DNA of 64,000 nucleotides. Source: Plantago ovata. Its lineage: Eukaryota > Streptophyta > Magnoliopsida > Lamiales > Plantaginaceae. The notes under the pieces were generated by a model. It was not told where the DNA came from. It searched no databases and saw only the letters and a list, made by a program, of their open reading frames with translations. The translations under genes and the position numbers were made by a program. How positions within the stretch are numbered: position 1 is the stretch's first letter; each line of letters starts with the position of its first letter. Shown piece after piece: positions 25,650 through 37,122 of this stretch. The stretch lies in NCBI GenBank assembly GCA_028274465.1, contig CM051457.1:106143982-106207981 (forward strand), in the 5' to 3' direction.

Positions 25650-26682
25650 ACCAGCTTGAATCTTCGAAAGTTAATACGCAATTCCTTACGTCTCAATTCT
25701 GCAAAGAATGAAAAAAAAAAAAAAAAAGAGACAAAGCAAAATAGAGGAAAAGAGAAGAAGAAAAGAAGCAAATCGAAGAGACAAATAAATATAAGTCCTT
25801 ATTTGCAAAATAGTGGCAAGGGATTAGAAAAGTAAGAAAGCAAAGGACAAGACCCAAAAGTTGACCGTGTGTGAGTCCAAAATTTGCAAAGCTTCAACCT
25901 GATACTTGTTGCTACGGGAAACGATATTCGACGAACTGAATCTCGTGGCAGAATAGCCTCGTGAGGTTGGGGATTGGAGGCTCCTTCAATACTACGGGTT
26001 GCTATTTGCTTAGGCCTTGAGTTGATGAAGAACCTGGTCGGCCGATTAAAATTGATCTATCAAGATGGTTTCTTCGGTTTCGGAATCGCTCGGAAGATTT
26101 TAGGTGAGTAAAATCATTGAGGTTGATGCTCCTTATATAGTGTTCAGAATCGTTGCCCAAGATCGATTAGAAGTTGAGATCGAGTTGAAGTTCCAGCCGA
26201 AATCGGAGTTTGAATCCGATCCAATGTCGTATTCAGGTCAAAATCAAGGCTATGTTCTAATAAGAAGCATGTTGAGTTCGAGTGGGAATCAATTCGTGTT
26301 TAAAACTTATGTGAAAATTTCTGGTTGAATTCGATACGGAAAAGGAGTTCAAGTTCTATGTATCAAGCTCTGTTTCCGGAAAGGATTGGAGTTGCAGAGT
26401 AATGATTGGAGAAGATGACTTGGGTGATTATCATGTGCATTTTGGTCTACGTAGACCAGTCAAAGTTGTCAACACACATGCTGGGCTAATAAATTGGTTT
26501 GGGCCATGTAGTGTTCAAGAATAAAGCTTGGACCGTGGGAAATCATGATCAAAATGAGTTGGTTTGGTCTTGCAAACAATGCTGAATAAATTTAAACATC
26601 TCATGTGATAAAAGTTCGCAACTTAGTCGCTCAAATGTACATCTTTTCGATGTTATTCGCAAATAAGTCGCGAAGGGGCATT
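25650..26682. other. Spacer before 3' LTR, with polypurine tract
   Basis: Contains an A/G-rich stretch (about 25705-25790) and otherwise unrecognised sequence that may hold the antisense gene's promoter and 5' UTR. Directly before the LTR, GCGAAGGGGCA (26670-26680) is a plausible polypurine tract for plus-strand priming. An open frame at 26104-26328 has no known relative. Confidence 0.5.
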
Positions 26683-27580
26683 TGTAGACGTTTAAATTTA
26701 ATGTCTATTAAATCTCAATTTAAAAAATAAACTTTTGTATTTAATTGGAGTTTGCTAAATTTAATTCCAATTATTATAGATTAAATGCTTATTTATGGCC
26801 TATCAAATTGTGCCATGTAAAATTCTAGAGCTTTTAAATCCATTTAATATTATTTCTCATGAAATAATTGTGTGGAAAAGATGAGCTATTAGTGGCCAAT
26901 CAAATGGTGTCGTGTCATAAAGTTGATGCAGTTATTAATTAATTGTTAGAAATAAACACAGATAAGATCAAATCTTGATTGACCAATCGGAATTGATCCT
27001 TCTCTTTTTTCCTCACCTATATAAGGAGCTCATTCTCCACCAAAAAATCACAATTCAGAATTCAGAAGCAAGAGCTCAAACAGAAGTGAAGAATTCAACA
27101 GCAAGCCAAGAGGATCAAAGGCATCTTTTCAAGCAAGAACAGCTCCAGTTCTTCAAGAGGTCAAAGCCAGCTCCAAGAACAACTCGCGAAGACACTTGCA
27201 GCAGCAACGAAAGATCGAACTCCAACGCAAAAGCTCGTGGAGGCACTCACTCAAAGATCGAAGCAACGTATGTTCCAAATTCAAGATCAAGCCTCTACGG
27301 CCCCTGAAGACGTGCTCGTTCGCGAAGATCAAACTCAAGACCCGACGTTCAATTCAAGATCAAGCGCGAAGCCCTTGAATTAACGTTTCCAAGCAAATTC
27401 AAGTCAAGACCGGTCAAGTTCAGGATAAAGTTGCGAAGGCCCCTGAACTGACGCTCTCAAGACAATAGTTCGCGTAGATTTTCCAAGTCGTTGACTAGAA
27501 TCAGAGATTTTCTCTAGAGATTGTAACCCCAAATTTACTCAAGATCAATATATTTCATTTGTACAATTTTATTTGTTACA
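26683..27580 (+). repeat. 3' LTR of the Tat element
   Basis: A near-identical 898-bp copy of the 5' LTR, from TGTAGACG to TTTGTTACA. It carries about 20 single-base differences or one-base indels by eye, including loss of one T near 26750. The TATATAAG box is conserved at about 27018. Confidence 0.92.
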
Positions 27581-27938
27581 AATGGCAATCTGTCTCCCAG
27601 GATAAAACTACTCTGTAGACGACTAAGGAGCTCTCCAATAGTCGAATCTGGCGAACTTACTTTGAGTATGATTGAGTGCAAAGAGAAAGCAAATGAGAAG
27701 AGAAGTATCAAATGCCTTGGATGTGTGTTTGAGAAATGAATCACTTACTTCTATTTATACTTCTCAAGAGACTCCATTGAAAGTGTGCAAAACCCTTTGA
27801 AAGGCTTCAATGAATAGTCACACAACTATTCATCAAGTGTCATACACTTTCGGAAAAGCAACCAATCTCCAAGAGTCACAAAACTCGCCCAAAACAAACA
27901 GGTTCTAAACGGCTCACACCTTTTCACCAAAAGGCATG

Positions 27939-28005
27939 TTGGTTTGGCGGTAGAAGCTCATGCTACCAACTGGTAGGTCGTGAGTTTGATCCCCAACGCC
28001 CACAA
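27939..28005 (+). other. tRNA-like A/B-box segment within the solo LTR
   Basis: TTTGGCGGTAGAAGC (A-box-like) is followed about 30 bases later by GTGAGTTTGATCCCC (B-box-like, 27980-27994). The spacing suits an RNA polymerase III internal promoter. A cloverleaf cannot be drawn with confidence, so it is either a tRNA-derived SINE remnant captured in the LTR or chance resemblance. Confidence 0.4.
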
Positions 28006-28458
28006 TATTGAGTTTTGCATTTTTCTGGACATTTTTCCTTTTGAAAACATCGTGGAATCATCACGGATACACTAATTCAAATGGTTTATTTGTGTAATAA
28101 TTTCTCATTTAACTTGAGTAATTAAGTACACTAAACACAAATGAATCAACACATTACAACAATGCTACTTGCATATTTGGTTGCATATTTCAGACCTCAT
28201 TTGCTCTTTTCTCCCATGAATTTTAGTACAGTGGATCCAACTGTATTTGAATGACTTAATTCATTCATGTATTGATCAACACAATATGTGCATTAATCAC
28301 CTCTCACCACACGGGATTTTAGTGACTTAACGCCTTAGTAACATCCATTTCAAACGGAAATACACGATCGTGGAAACCTTGTTTCCAATGTGTTGGGCCC
28401 AAATGACCAATACATCAAACGAATTGAAAGCTCACTCGTTTCACTAAAATTCTCAACA

Positions 28459-28721
28459 GTTACTACGTTTGCATGTCACTGCCAATAGGTTATATATATA
28501 GCTCGGTTGTATGTTGCAATGGAATCATTCAATTCAGATATTATCAATAAACATATTTAGAGTATTTACTCTTTCATCGATTTTTAATACTTAGCATATG
28601 CTTATGTTTTGATTATCAACCTTTTAACGAAGGGTCTGAGCCTAGAATTAGAGAAGAATTTACGAGTGGCACCTGAGCGAGCGAGTAAATTTGTCTATCC
28701 AAATTAGCGGCCCAAAACCGT
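28459..28721. other. Spacer between the solo LTR and the hairpin cluster
   Basis: No gene recognised. A TATATATA run occurs at about 28491. Confidence 0.4.
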
Positions 28722-29283
28722 GGCTAAGCTGCGTTTAAGGCAGCTTAGCCTTGTTGCGCGTTTATCTTAAATGCGCAACAAGCCTATGGCGCCGGCCAAT
28801 AGGCTGGCGCCACATGTCACTGCTATATATCTATTTTTTTTTAATTTTTAATTTTTATTTTTTTGTCTCTTTATCCGTTTAAACTTCAAGCGGTCATAAC
28901 TTTTAAAATAAAAATGCTAAAAATAAATAAAAATTACCAACGATCATAACTTTTCGAGATCTATAAATAGACATTAATCTTGGATATGTTTGCTCACAAC
29001 TTCTCCAACTCATTTTTCCCTTCTTAATTCGGTAAAACTTAATGTAATATATTCGTGATTTCCATCTATAAACTTGATTTCATATGAAATTATTTACGAC
29101 AAATCTTCATTCTCCTTTACAAAAAAAAATAAAAATAAATTATAATGACGTGGCTGGGCTTAGCCTCGCCTTAGCCGCGTTTAAGCAGTGACTGATGCAG
29201 GCGAAAACTGCTTAAACGCGACTAAGGCCAGTTTAAGCTCTTAAACTAGACTTAGCTTAAACTACAAATGCAGATGGTCTTAG
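28722..29283. repeat. Cluster of strong hairpins, probable MITE or foldback element
   Basis: Successive perfect or near-perfect palindromes: GGCTAAGCTGC pairing GCAGCTTAGCC (28722-28750); CTTGTTGCGC pairing GCGCAACAAG (28750-28782); GCCTAT pairing ATAGGC with GGCGCC arms (28782-28815); then, after an AT-rich core, a roughly 20-bp stem formed by the arms of 29169-29227. Shared words (GCTTAGCC, GTTTAAG) recur on both sides of the core. Terminal inverted repeats and a target duplication were not fixed. Confidence 0.6.
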
Positions 29284-29639
29284 ATATGCAGTTTCAAGAT
29301 GATTCGAAGTTCATTTTCCTTAGTTTGTCAACTCTATAATGAGATATCATTTCTTCGGTAGGTAAGAGATTATGTGAGCCCCCTTTCAAAATTCAAAGTG
29401 GAGCTGGGCACCATTCAAGACTGAGTTTGGAGGCTTACTGTAGGCTTAATTAAAGTTTATTTTGATGCCAAATCTTGGTAGATTTTACTACTACTACCCT
29501 TGTTGAGTTACCTGTCTTTAGGAAATATGTTTACTTACATTCTTTATTACTCTGAATTGTTGCACAATTGTTTCTTTATATATTTAAGCAATAATTTTAA
29601 TTTTGGGAAGTTATATTTTATCATATACACATAAAATGA

Positions 29640-30110
29640 CCAAAATATACTAGTATATATTTGTTCATTTTATGTATATTTTTAAATGTAAAAATGAACT
29701 TATTGTGACAGCTTGTTGTTATAAATGAAACATACGAATATATTGTGATGTGTACATTGTTATTATGACAGGTGATTGTCATAAAATATTTGTATTCTTT
29801 TGTGTATTTACAGTTTCGTTTATTCCGTATTTTAACATTTCCAACAGTAGGTTGTCACAATTCATGAAATAATAGAATATTCAAGGGAGAGGCGCATGGT
29901 ATCCAACATGTATTATGACAGTGATGTGTTATTTCGGCTGTTATGAATGAACGTTTTTATACAGCTTGTCATAATACATATCTTTTATAACAACACCAAT
30001 CCCAAAACCAATTCTTAACAACATGTTGTCATAAAAAGGCATATTATGACAGTATTTCTCATTTTGTAACAACTTTTGACTGTCATAATTTATCCCCTTT
30101 TCTAGTAGTG
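29640..30110 (-). mobile_element. CACTA transposon end fragment
   Basis: Read on the minus strand, position 30110 starts CACTACTAGAAAAGGGG, the diagnostic CACTA-superfamily terminus. Inward from it, TTATGACAG / CTGTCATAA words recur in both orientations down to about 29640, as expected for subterminal repeats. No matching second terminus or transposase was found, so this is a truncated or non-autonomous copy; the left boundary is a guess. Confidence 0.7.
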
Positions 30111-30200
30111 AACTACGCCACCGTCGGGGTTTGAACCCTAGACCTCTTCTTTAATTACTAGTCCAACTCCTTACCGCTGCACCACCTTATGACTCCTCTC
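30111..30200 (-). mobile_element. tRNA-derived SINE head, abutting the CACTA end
   Basis: On the minus strand, GGTGGTGCAGCGGTAAG (A box, about 30170-30186) is followed by GGGTTCAAACCCCG (B box, about 30125-30138). This matches tRNA-derived plant SINE promoters. The 3' body is missing because the sequence runs directly into the CACTA terminus at 30110. A functional tRNA is unlikely because the arm between the boxes is too long and unpaired. Confidence 0.65.
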
Positions 30201-30800
30201 GATTTGGAGATCTGATGTATGCAATAATATGACACTGATGTGACTAGTGTTGGATTTGAGAACTACTTTGTGAACATAGCAACTTTAGTACGGTCCTGTT
30301 CTTATAAATGTATGCAGACATATCTCATAATCATTTGTTTTTTTTTTATTCTATACGTTTGCTTTTGGATCGGAGTTTTAGCAGGTTTATATAATGAGTG
30401 TAGTGTGTTGGTTAGTGGCAGGATCCACAATAAAGTTGTGAGATAAAGATCGAGTTGCCAAAAATAAGAACGTATAAAATCAAAAGAAAAGGACAAAAAT
30501 GTGATACGTATAAAATTAAAAAACAGATCAGTAGATGAGTAGATGATAGTACAGTATACGTTAAAAAATGTTATAGCTGTCAGTTGAGTAGTGGTCCATG
30601 GAACAAGAATACGAACGAATGTAGACTCTAATTAATGGTTATAATAACAACAATCATAGGAAAGCAGGCTTTATATATACTGTATGTTTTAAGTGTTGAT
30701 GATGCCGTTAAACTATATGCACTATGCTGGCATGGGATCATCGGACTAACAATCTGCTGAAATCAACGATCAAACTTAACTCCTATTTACCACTCCTTCA

Positions 30801-31440
30801 AAGAAAGAAAGCACGAACCACTCTCCTCACTTAAAATCTCTCATGTTATAGTCGTAGCTTTCGTTTATGGACTTTTATGGTGGCAATCCGATATAAGTCA
30901 CTTGCAAGATCAGGTGATCATTTCATTACCTTCCCTTTAGATACAAATGCATGTGTTACGTACTTTAAACTACAGCTCGGGTTGTTTTTTTTTTTTTTTT
31001 TTTCTATTTATGACAAAATAGGTTTTTCGTAAAACTTACTCGTTCACGAATTGAAATAATGTAGGTGGGACTGTGCTTCTTTGAGTGTGTATTCTGGGGG
31101 ACCTATATCCTCTGTTCTAAGCGCTATTTACATTTCCTCAAGAACGGCTAATGCTAACTAAAAAGAGATCATCAGGGATGTATCGCCCGTCGTCATTTTT
31201 CATGGGAATGTCTCTGGGCGACTTACCTGAGGAACTTGTACTCCCCACAATTTTTCACACAATGGTCTACTTGATGGCAGGTCTGAAGCCAAAAGCGGGA
31301 TCATTCTTCTCGAGCTCATTTGTTCTCCTATACAACATGTTGTGTGTTCAAGGCCAGGGGCTTGCTATTAGGGCTTTGGTAATGGATCTAAGATCCACAA
31401 GAACCCTTGGATTGGTGGTTATGTTGACTTTCAATGTGGC
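30801..31440 (+). pseudogene. Partial duplicate of the ABCG transporter pseudogene
   Basis: Matches the end of the second exon, the following intron and most of the third exon of the ABCG copy at 35007-35634, with many substitutions. The third-exon part starts near 31065. Its reading frame (YLMAGLKPKAGSFF and so on) is interrupted by an indel near 31100-31120, and the match stops abruptly after CTTTCAATGTGGC. There is no ATP-binding domain. It is a dead fragment with no nearby regulatory sequence. Confidence 0.8.
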
Positions 31441-32586
31441 AAATAGGAAATGAAGGTTGCAGTGTGAAGTATTGTAAGTAAAACCTAGTCATTTAGTTAA
31501 CATTTAAAGAAAATAAAAATACAAAGGCGGGTCAGACAGGTTGGATAATGGTGGTATGCAACGGCCAACTCATCACCCACTCGTCCAGCCGCAGGTTAAA
31601 CGAATTAAGTTCTAATCACAGACGTTTATAATTTGTTTTTTTAACCAACATGTGAAATTTAAAAGGCGGGCAGATACCGCGGTTGGATTGGGTGGACGTC
31701 TTCACCCCAACCATTTACATTCCAAGAAATCCCAGGGTGTAATCTTGTTTTAGTAATTATTAAACCCTATAATTATAAAGCATTTATTGTGAATTTTGAC
31801 TTGTCACAATAATATGAAATCTTTTTGTATGATTCATTTGTATATGTATTTTTATTAATTATTTATAAAAGCCCATGCAATAGGCCTCTTCTATTTACAT
31901 TGAAGGTAATTCAAATTTCTAGGTGATTTTTTTTTTTATTAATTTACCGGAGATGAATGTGGATGTAGAGATGCAAATTCGACAAAACAAAGATCATTCC
32001 CCTGTCACTTTGAAGGTCAGTAAAAATCTGATTTTTTTTTCTTTTTTGAATAAATATAGGTTTAGTTTCATCAATATTGACGGGAACTTCTTTATCTGAG
32101 AATATGCCACGTGTTCACATTTACCTGTTTAATCCAACTCATTGGCTCGATCTCAACAATTCTTGATTATTCGAATTTTATTTTGAGATTCTATAAAGCA
32201 AATTGGTTTGTGTGATTTTTGTTACTAACACACAAATTTGTGTGACATCAAATTGATTTGTTTTGATTTTTATGTTTGTGAAATTTGTTTAAAGCCATAT
32301 ATAATCATTGAGAACATTTTGTGTTCTCTCAATTAATTGTTGTTTCCCTATAAAATAATTCCTTCCTGTTATATACTCACTCCTTATTAAATAAAGTTGG
32401 TTAAATGTATCATGAAATGAATAGTGTGCATGGCTCTTCATGGTATCAAGAAAGAAAATGTGATCACAACCTGTAAAATTCGTCTCATTGCTACACCTGT
32501 AAATAGGCATCCAATTCTGAAGAATGTAACGTACAACGAGAGAAATTCTCTCTTCCCCCTTTATTTTCTTCTTACTATATTTTTTT

Positions 32587-32835
32587 CATCCGTCCCACTC
32601 ATTTATTTACGTTTATTTTGTTGACTTTTCCTAGTCTTGTTTGACATCTAATAAATCCCAAATCTTAATGAAAAAATAATTAATGAAATTACATATGAAA
32701 ATAGAGACACTATATTTCCATAATATACTTTTATAAATTAATTTTTCGTTATAGTTTAGGAGAAAACAGAGGTCAAACGGGGTACAAAAAAGTCAACAAA
32801 AACAAACGTAAAGAAATGACTGAGACAGTGAGTAT
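32587..32835. mobile_element. MITE with long inverted ends, Stowaway-like
   Basis: The left arm, CATCCGTCCCACTCATTT then ACGTTTATTTTGTTGAC, is mirrored by the reverse complement of the right arm ending near 32835 (TCATTTCTTTACGTTTG, TTGTTGACTTTTTTG). The centre is AT-rich. The CCGTCCCACTCATT-type end is characteristic of common plant MITEs. Confidence 0.65.
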
Positions 32836-33550
32836 AAAAAATATATATTAAATAAAAATTGTATTACATTTTTTAATGTAAACAAAACATTAAACTGAGT
32901 TTAATTAATTATTAATGGGTGAAGAAAATTATAATATAATTTAAAAGATTGTATTTGTCATAATTGTATGATATTAAAAAAATGAAAATAAAATGACATT
33001 AAAATTTGAAAGGAAAAAAGTAGGAAACGTACTCGCAAAAAAGTATAACCAAATAAATCATATTAATAAAGTTATAATAGAAAAATATAAAATAAAATAA
33101 CATATTAAAGGACCCAATATAATATAACAAAATAATATTCCTTGATAATTATATAATTTTTAGAATATTAGAATAAGATAAATATTAAAAATATGAAATG
33201 AAAAAAGAAATAAAGTAAAATCTTTATAAAAAGGAAAAAAAGGTAAGAACTTGAGTTTCTTAGTTAATTTACCGTGAATTAGTCGAATTCTAATGCGCGA
33301 ATTTATGACCTAGAAATCTAATTCTACCAATAAATAATATTGGAGTACAAAAATATAAGTGAAGTGAAACGTATGGCACAAAAATTAACAAGTGAAAAGA
33401 TATGATACAAAACTAAAATGAGGTAAAGTTACGGTATATAAATTAAAAAATTTCGGACAAATGCACACTTTTATTTGGCAAATTTCAAACATTGATACTA
33501 TATAGATATATAAAAATAATTCTAGGCCTCAAGTTTATGAGATTGATTTA

Positions 33551-33830
33551 ATACTTTCTCCGTCCTAAAAATTGAGTTTAAAATTTTATTTTATTGATTT
33601 CTCGAGAATCGATTTGACCTCAAATTATTTCTAATATTAATTAATCAGAGTGCATACAATAAAAATATATAACTCAAAACTTTCTATATGAAATTAGAAT
33701 GTTCAAATTTTCATAATATAAAGTTTTTAATTATTTTTCTTATATAATCTAAAATTAATTAGAGGTTAAACTTACATTGAAAAATTGAACAAAATAAAAT
33801 CTTAAACTAACTAATAATGGTATGGAGTAA
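33551..33830. mobile_element. MITE-like element, degenerate
   Basis: The left end ACTTTCTCCGTCCTAAAAA and the right end TATGGAGTAA are poorly matched. Inner arms pair better: TTAAAATTTTATTTTATT against AATAAAATCTTAAACTAA on the other side. It is AT-rich throughout. Confidence 0.45.
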
Positions 33831-34025
33831 TTACGATTGAACACCAATGACTCTGCCTTTTTTTGTTTCACAGAACCTTAAAACATGCAAGTGAACCTGA
33901 TCAAGTGTATTATTTCTAGTAGTAAATAGAGGTTGTACTAATTCATTCAGATATGTATATGCAGTTTGAAGATGTAGTTTACCAGATCAAAAGTAACAAA
34001 GGGGATTCTTGCTTGAATCTTAAGG

Positions 34026-35917
34026 CCGGTTATGTAGAGAAAAAATCTTGAAAGGCGTCACAGGCATTGTCCTGCCAGGAGAAATGCTAGCCATGCCAGG
34101 CCCATCGGGTAGTGGCAAGACGACTCTATTAACTGCTCTAGGAGGCCGATTGGGTGGTGATCTCTCTGGCAGTATTACGTACAACAACAAACTGTTCTCC
34201 AACTCAATGAAACGGAATACATGATTCGTCACACAAGATGATATCCTTTATAGTGTACACCTCACTCTTACGCTTGCCCGGAAGTCTGACTAAACAGGAG
34301 AAGGTGGATCATGCCGAGGCTGTGATGAATCAGCTTGGACTATCAAGGTGCAGGGACAGCATCATAGGTGGACATCTAGTGAGGGGAGTTTCGGGTGGTG
34401 AAAGAAAAAGGGTGAGCATTGGGCAAGAGATGATGATTAATCCGAGCCTGTTGTTCCTGGACGAGCCTACATCAGGACTAGATTCCACCATTGCTCAGAG
34501 GATTGTGTCCACATTGTGGGAGTTGGCGAATGGTGGCAGGACAATTGTGATGACTATTCATCAGCCTTCTAGCAGGTTGTTTTACATGTTTCATAAAGTT
34601 CTGTTGTTATCTGATGGGAACCCTTTGTATTTTGGTGAGGGGTCGACTGCTTTGGATTATTTCTCTAGCATCGGCTTTGTTCCTTTGGTTGCAATGAATC
34701 CCTCGGATTTCTTGTTAGATCTTGCTAATGGTATGTCAACTTGTCAGCTGAACTTTTTGTAAAGTGTAATCAATAAACTTTTTAAGTTGATACTGTTTTA
34801 TTGTTGCCAGGAATTTCAACAGACGATTCACAGGAAGATCAAGCAACCGTGAAACAGACTCTGGTACAGGCCTACCAGGATAACTTGTTAGAGTGTGTAA
34901 AGTCCCAAGTAAGATCAGACAACAATCCAATCCAGAACTCAACACGAGATAAGAAGGTAATGAACACATGGTGGCAACAGTTTACGGTGTTGTTTGCTAG
35001 AGGTTTAAAAAGAAAGAAAGCACGAATCGCTCTCCTTGCTTAAAATCTCTCAGGTTATAACTGTAGCTTTCGTTTCTGGACTTTTATGGTGGCAATCTGA
35101 TATAAGTCACTTGCAAGATCAGGTGATCATCTCATTACCTTCCTTTTAGATACAAATGCACGTGTTCGGTACTTTATACTATAGCTCGGATTGTTTTTTC
35201 TGTTTATGATAAAACAACCTTTTCGTGAAGCTTACTTGTTCACGAATTGAAATAATGTAGGTCGGACTGTTCTTCTTTGAATGTGTATTCTGGGGGACCT
35301 ATCCTTTGTTCCAGGCGCTATTTACGTTTCCTCAAGAACGACTAATGCTGACTAAAGAGAGATCATCAGGGATGTATCGCCTGTCGTCATTTTTCATGGC
35401 AATGGCTCTCGGCTACTTACCAGTGGAACTAGTACTCCCCACAGTTTTTCACACAATGGTCTACTTGATGGCAGGCCTGAAGCCAAAAGTGGGATCATTC
35501 TTCTGCAGCTTATTTGTCCTCCTATACAGCGTGCTGTGTGCTCAAGGCCTTGGGCTTGCCATTGGGGCTCTGGTAATGGACATGAGATCCACGACAACCC
35601 TTGGATCGGTGGTTCTGTTGACTTTCAATGTGGCCAGTGGATACTACGTTCAAAACATGCCCAAATTCATAGCATGGATCAAGTATATCTCCATCAGTCG
35701 GTACACATTTAAGCTCTTCCTGACAACGCAGTACGAGCCTGGTGAGACGTACCCTTGTGGCACCAACAAAACGTGTTTGGTTGAGGATTTTCCAATGATA
35801 AAGAACCTGGGACCTCCACACACAGCTGTCTCTATGATCGCATTGGGCGTAATGCTTGTTGGATACAGGTTCATCGCGTACTTTTCCCTCATGAGACTCG
35901 GCATTCCAAAGAAATGA
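34026..35917 (+). pseudogene. ABCG half-size transporter pseudogene (ABCG21-like)
   Basis: Family role: ATP-driven export at a membrane by half-size ABCG proteins. Exons as read: about 34026-34730, 34811-35122 and 35261-35917. Walker A is [11 protein letters not shown], the signature is [13 protein letters not shown], Walker B is [13 protein letters not shown], and IHQPSS follows. The membrane half ends GIPKK at 35917. Breaks seen: the N-terminal exon is missing; an in-frame TGA occurs after KRNT near 34217; a deletion after DDILY removes several residues and shifts frame near 34245; a one-base frameshift lies near 35010. A Pro directly before the Walker A motif replaces the usual Leu. The frame after each break remains readable, so decay is not ancient. 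The closest recognisable group is ABCG21-like; the subfamily is moderately sure. Confidence 0.85.
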
Positions 35918-36019
35918 TGAGCTTGTTCTTGTCAGAGCAAAGTGATCCTCTTCTCCAGTCATTAACATTTGCTATAGGCATGTATCATTTTCAACTGTTC
36001 AAGAACTATATGGCAAATT

Positions 36020-36196
36020 ATAAGTGAAAACACAAATTTCACATCTCAGGGCTAATGCTATTATATGAAACCCAACTGTAAACAAAAATTTCACATCTCA
36101 GGACAAATATGTTTACATTGAAAAATTTCAGATCAGCCTGACTCATGATATGTAGACAACTGTAGAAAAAAATTTCACATCTCACTACTCAAATAT
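36020..36196. repeat. Short repeats of AAATTTCACATCTCA
   Basis: The word AATTTCACATCTCA appears three times (near 36032, 36087, 36171), each followed by a variable A/T-rich stretch, just before the GH3 pseudogene. A similar word occurs at about 12430. The origin is unknown. Confidence 0.6.
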
Positions 36197-37122
36197 GTAA
36201 ACATGTTGTACAAGGACCCGAAACAGCCTATGAACACACGAATAAGGGTCCTAATGGGCCAGATGAAGTTGGAGGAGAAAATCGGTCAAATGGTGCAGCT
36301 TGACAGAGTGGCTGCCACAGCTGAGACTATGAGAGACTATTCCACTGGAAGTCTCATTAGTGGCTCTGGCATATCCCCAAATGACAACCTACGCGCCTCA
36401 CCGAAGGATTGGGTGGATTTGGTTAACGACTATCAGAATGGTTCATTGTCAAGTAGACTTAGGATACCTTTCATGTATGGGATTGATTCTGTGCATGGAC
36501 ACAACAATGTATTTGGTGCAACTATCTTTCCTCATAATATTGGTCTTGGTTCAACAAGGTAATTACTAACACTAATCTAGTAACTGTTTTCTTCACGATA
36601 TAAATGCAAATCATATAGTAACAGAATCTAAATAACAAATAATATGTCATGTTGCAGGGATCCAGAGCTTGTGAAGAGAATTGGAGCCGCAACTGCGATT
36701 CAGACTAGAGCTACCGGCATTCCTATGTCTTTGCTCCTTGTATTGCTGTCTGTAGAGATCCGAGATGGGTAGATGCTACAAAAGTTACAGTGAAGATCAC
36801 AAAATAGTTCAAGAAATGACAGACATTATCTATGGTTTATAAGGCGTTCCTCCTAAATCAACAAATGGACTACCTTACATTAATTGCTGGAAAGTAAGTC
36901 CTAGTAACAGGTACATGTCTGAAATGATCAACTCATCAACACATCATTTTCTTTACCTTCTAGTGTTACTACTTTTGTTTTGCTTTCGTGATAAAGGGGT
37001 CAGGTTGTGGCTTGTGCAAAGCATTACGTAGTAGGTGATGGAGGGACGATAAATGGGATCAATGAGAACAACACGGTGATAAACTGGCATGGATTACTAC
37101 AATTCGATGCTTCGACTATCAT

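Larger units (their letters stand above)
14724..27580 (+). mobile_element. Tat-lineage Ty3/gypsy LTR retrotransposon
   Basis: A 12.86-kb element with two LTRs of about 899 bp, a five-base target duplication AATGG (14719-14723 and 27581-27585), and domains in the order gag, protease, reverse transcriptase, RNase H, second (archaeal-type) RNase H, integrase. A second RNase H is a hallmark of the plant Tat clade (Ogre, Retand and relatives). An antisense gene follows the integrase. The two LTRs differ at roughly 20 positions by eye, so insertion was fairly recent. The coding region has a stop and a frameshift, so this copy is probably non-autonomous. Confidence 0.92.
14430..28458 (+). mobile_element. 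Solo LTR, split by the nested Tat element
   Basis: The left part 14430-14723 begins TGTTGGAAC and the right part 27586-28458 ends TTCTCAACA, giving TG...CA termini with TGTTG/CAACA inverted ends. The target duplication GTTAC is at 14425-14429 and 28459-28463. Joined across the nested element it is about 1.17 kb with no internal domain, hence a solo LTR. TATTTATA near 27750 is a plausible LTR promoter and suggests plus orientation. The lineage is not fixed; length and ends would suit a Ty1/copia LTR. Confidence 0.8.
31441..34025. other. AT-rich spacer with MITEs
   Basis: About 2.6 kb between the two ABCG copies with no recognised gene. It contains the two MITE-like elements listed separately. 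The missing first exon of the downstream ABCG copy was looked for here and not found. Confidence 0.5.

Noticed and set aside
27939..28005. Functional tRNA gene
   Set aside because: Only box-like motifs; no convincing acceptor, D and anticodon stems.
30111..30200. Functional tRNA gene on the minus strand
   Set aside because: Distance between A and B boxes and lack of arm pairing fit a SINE head instead.
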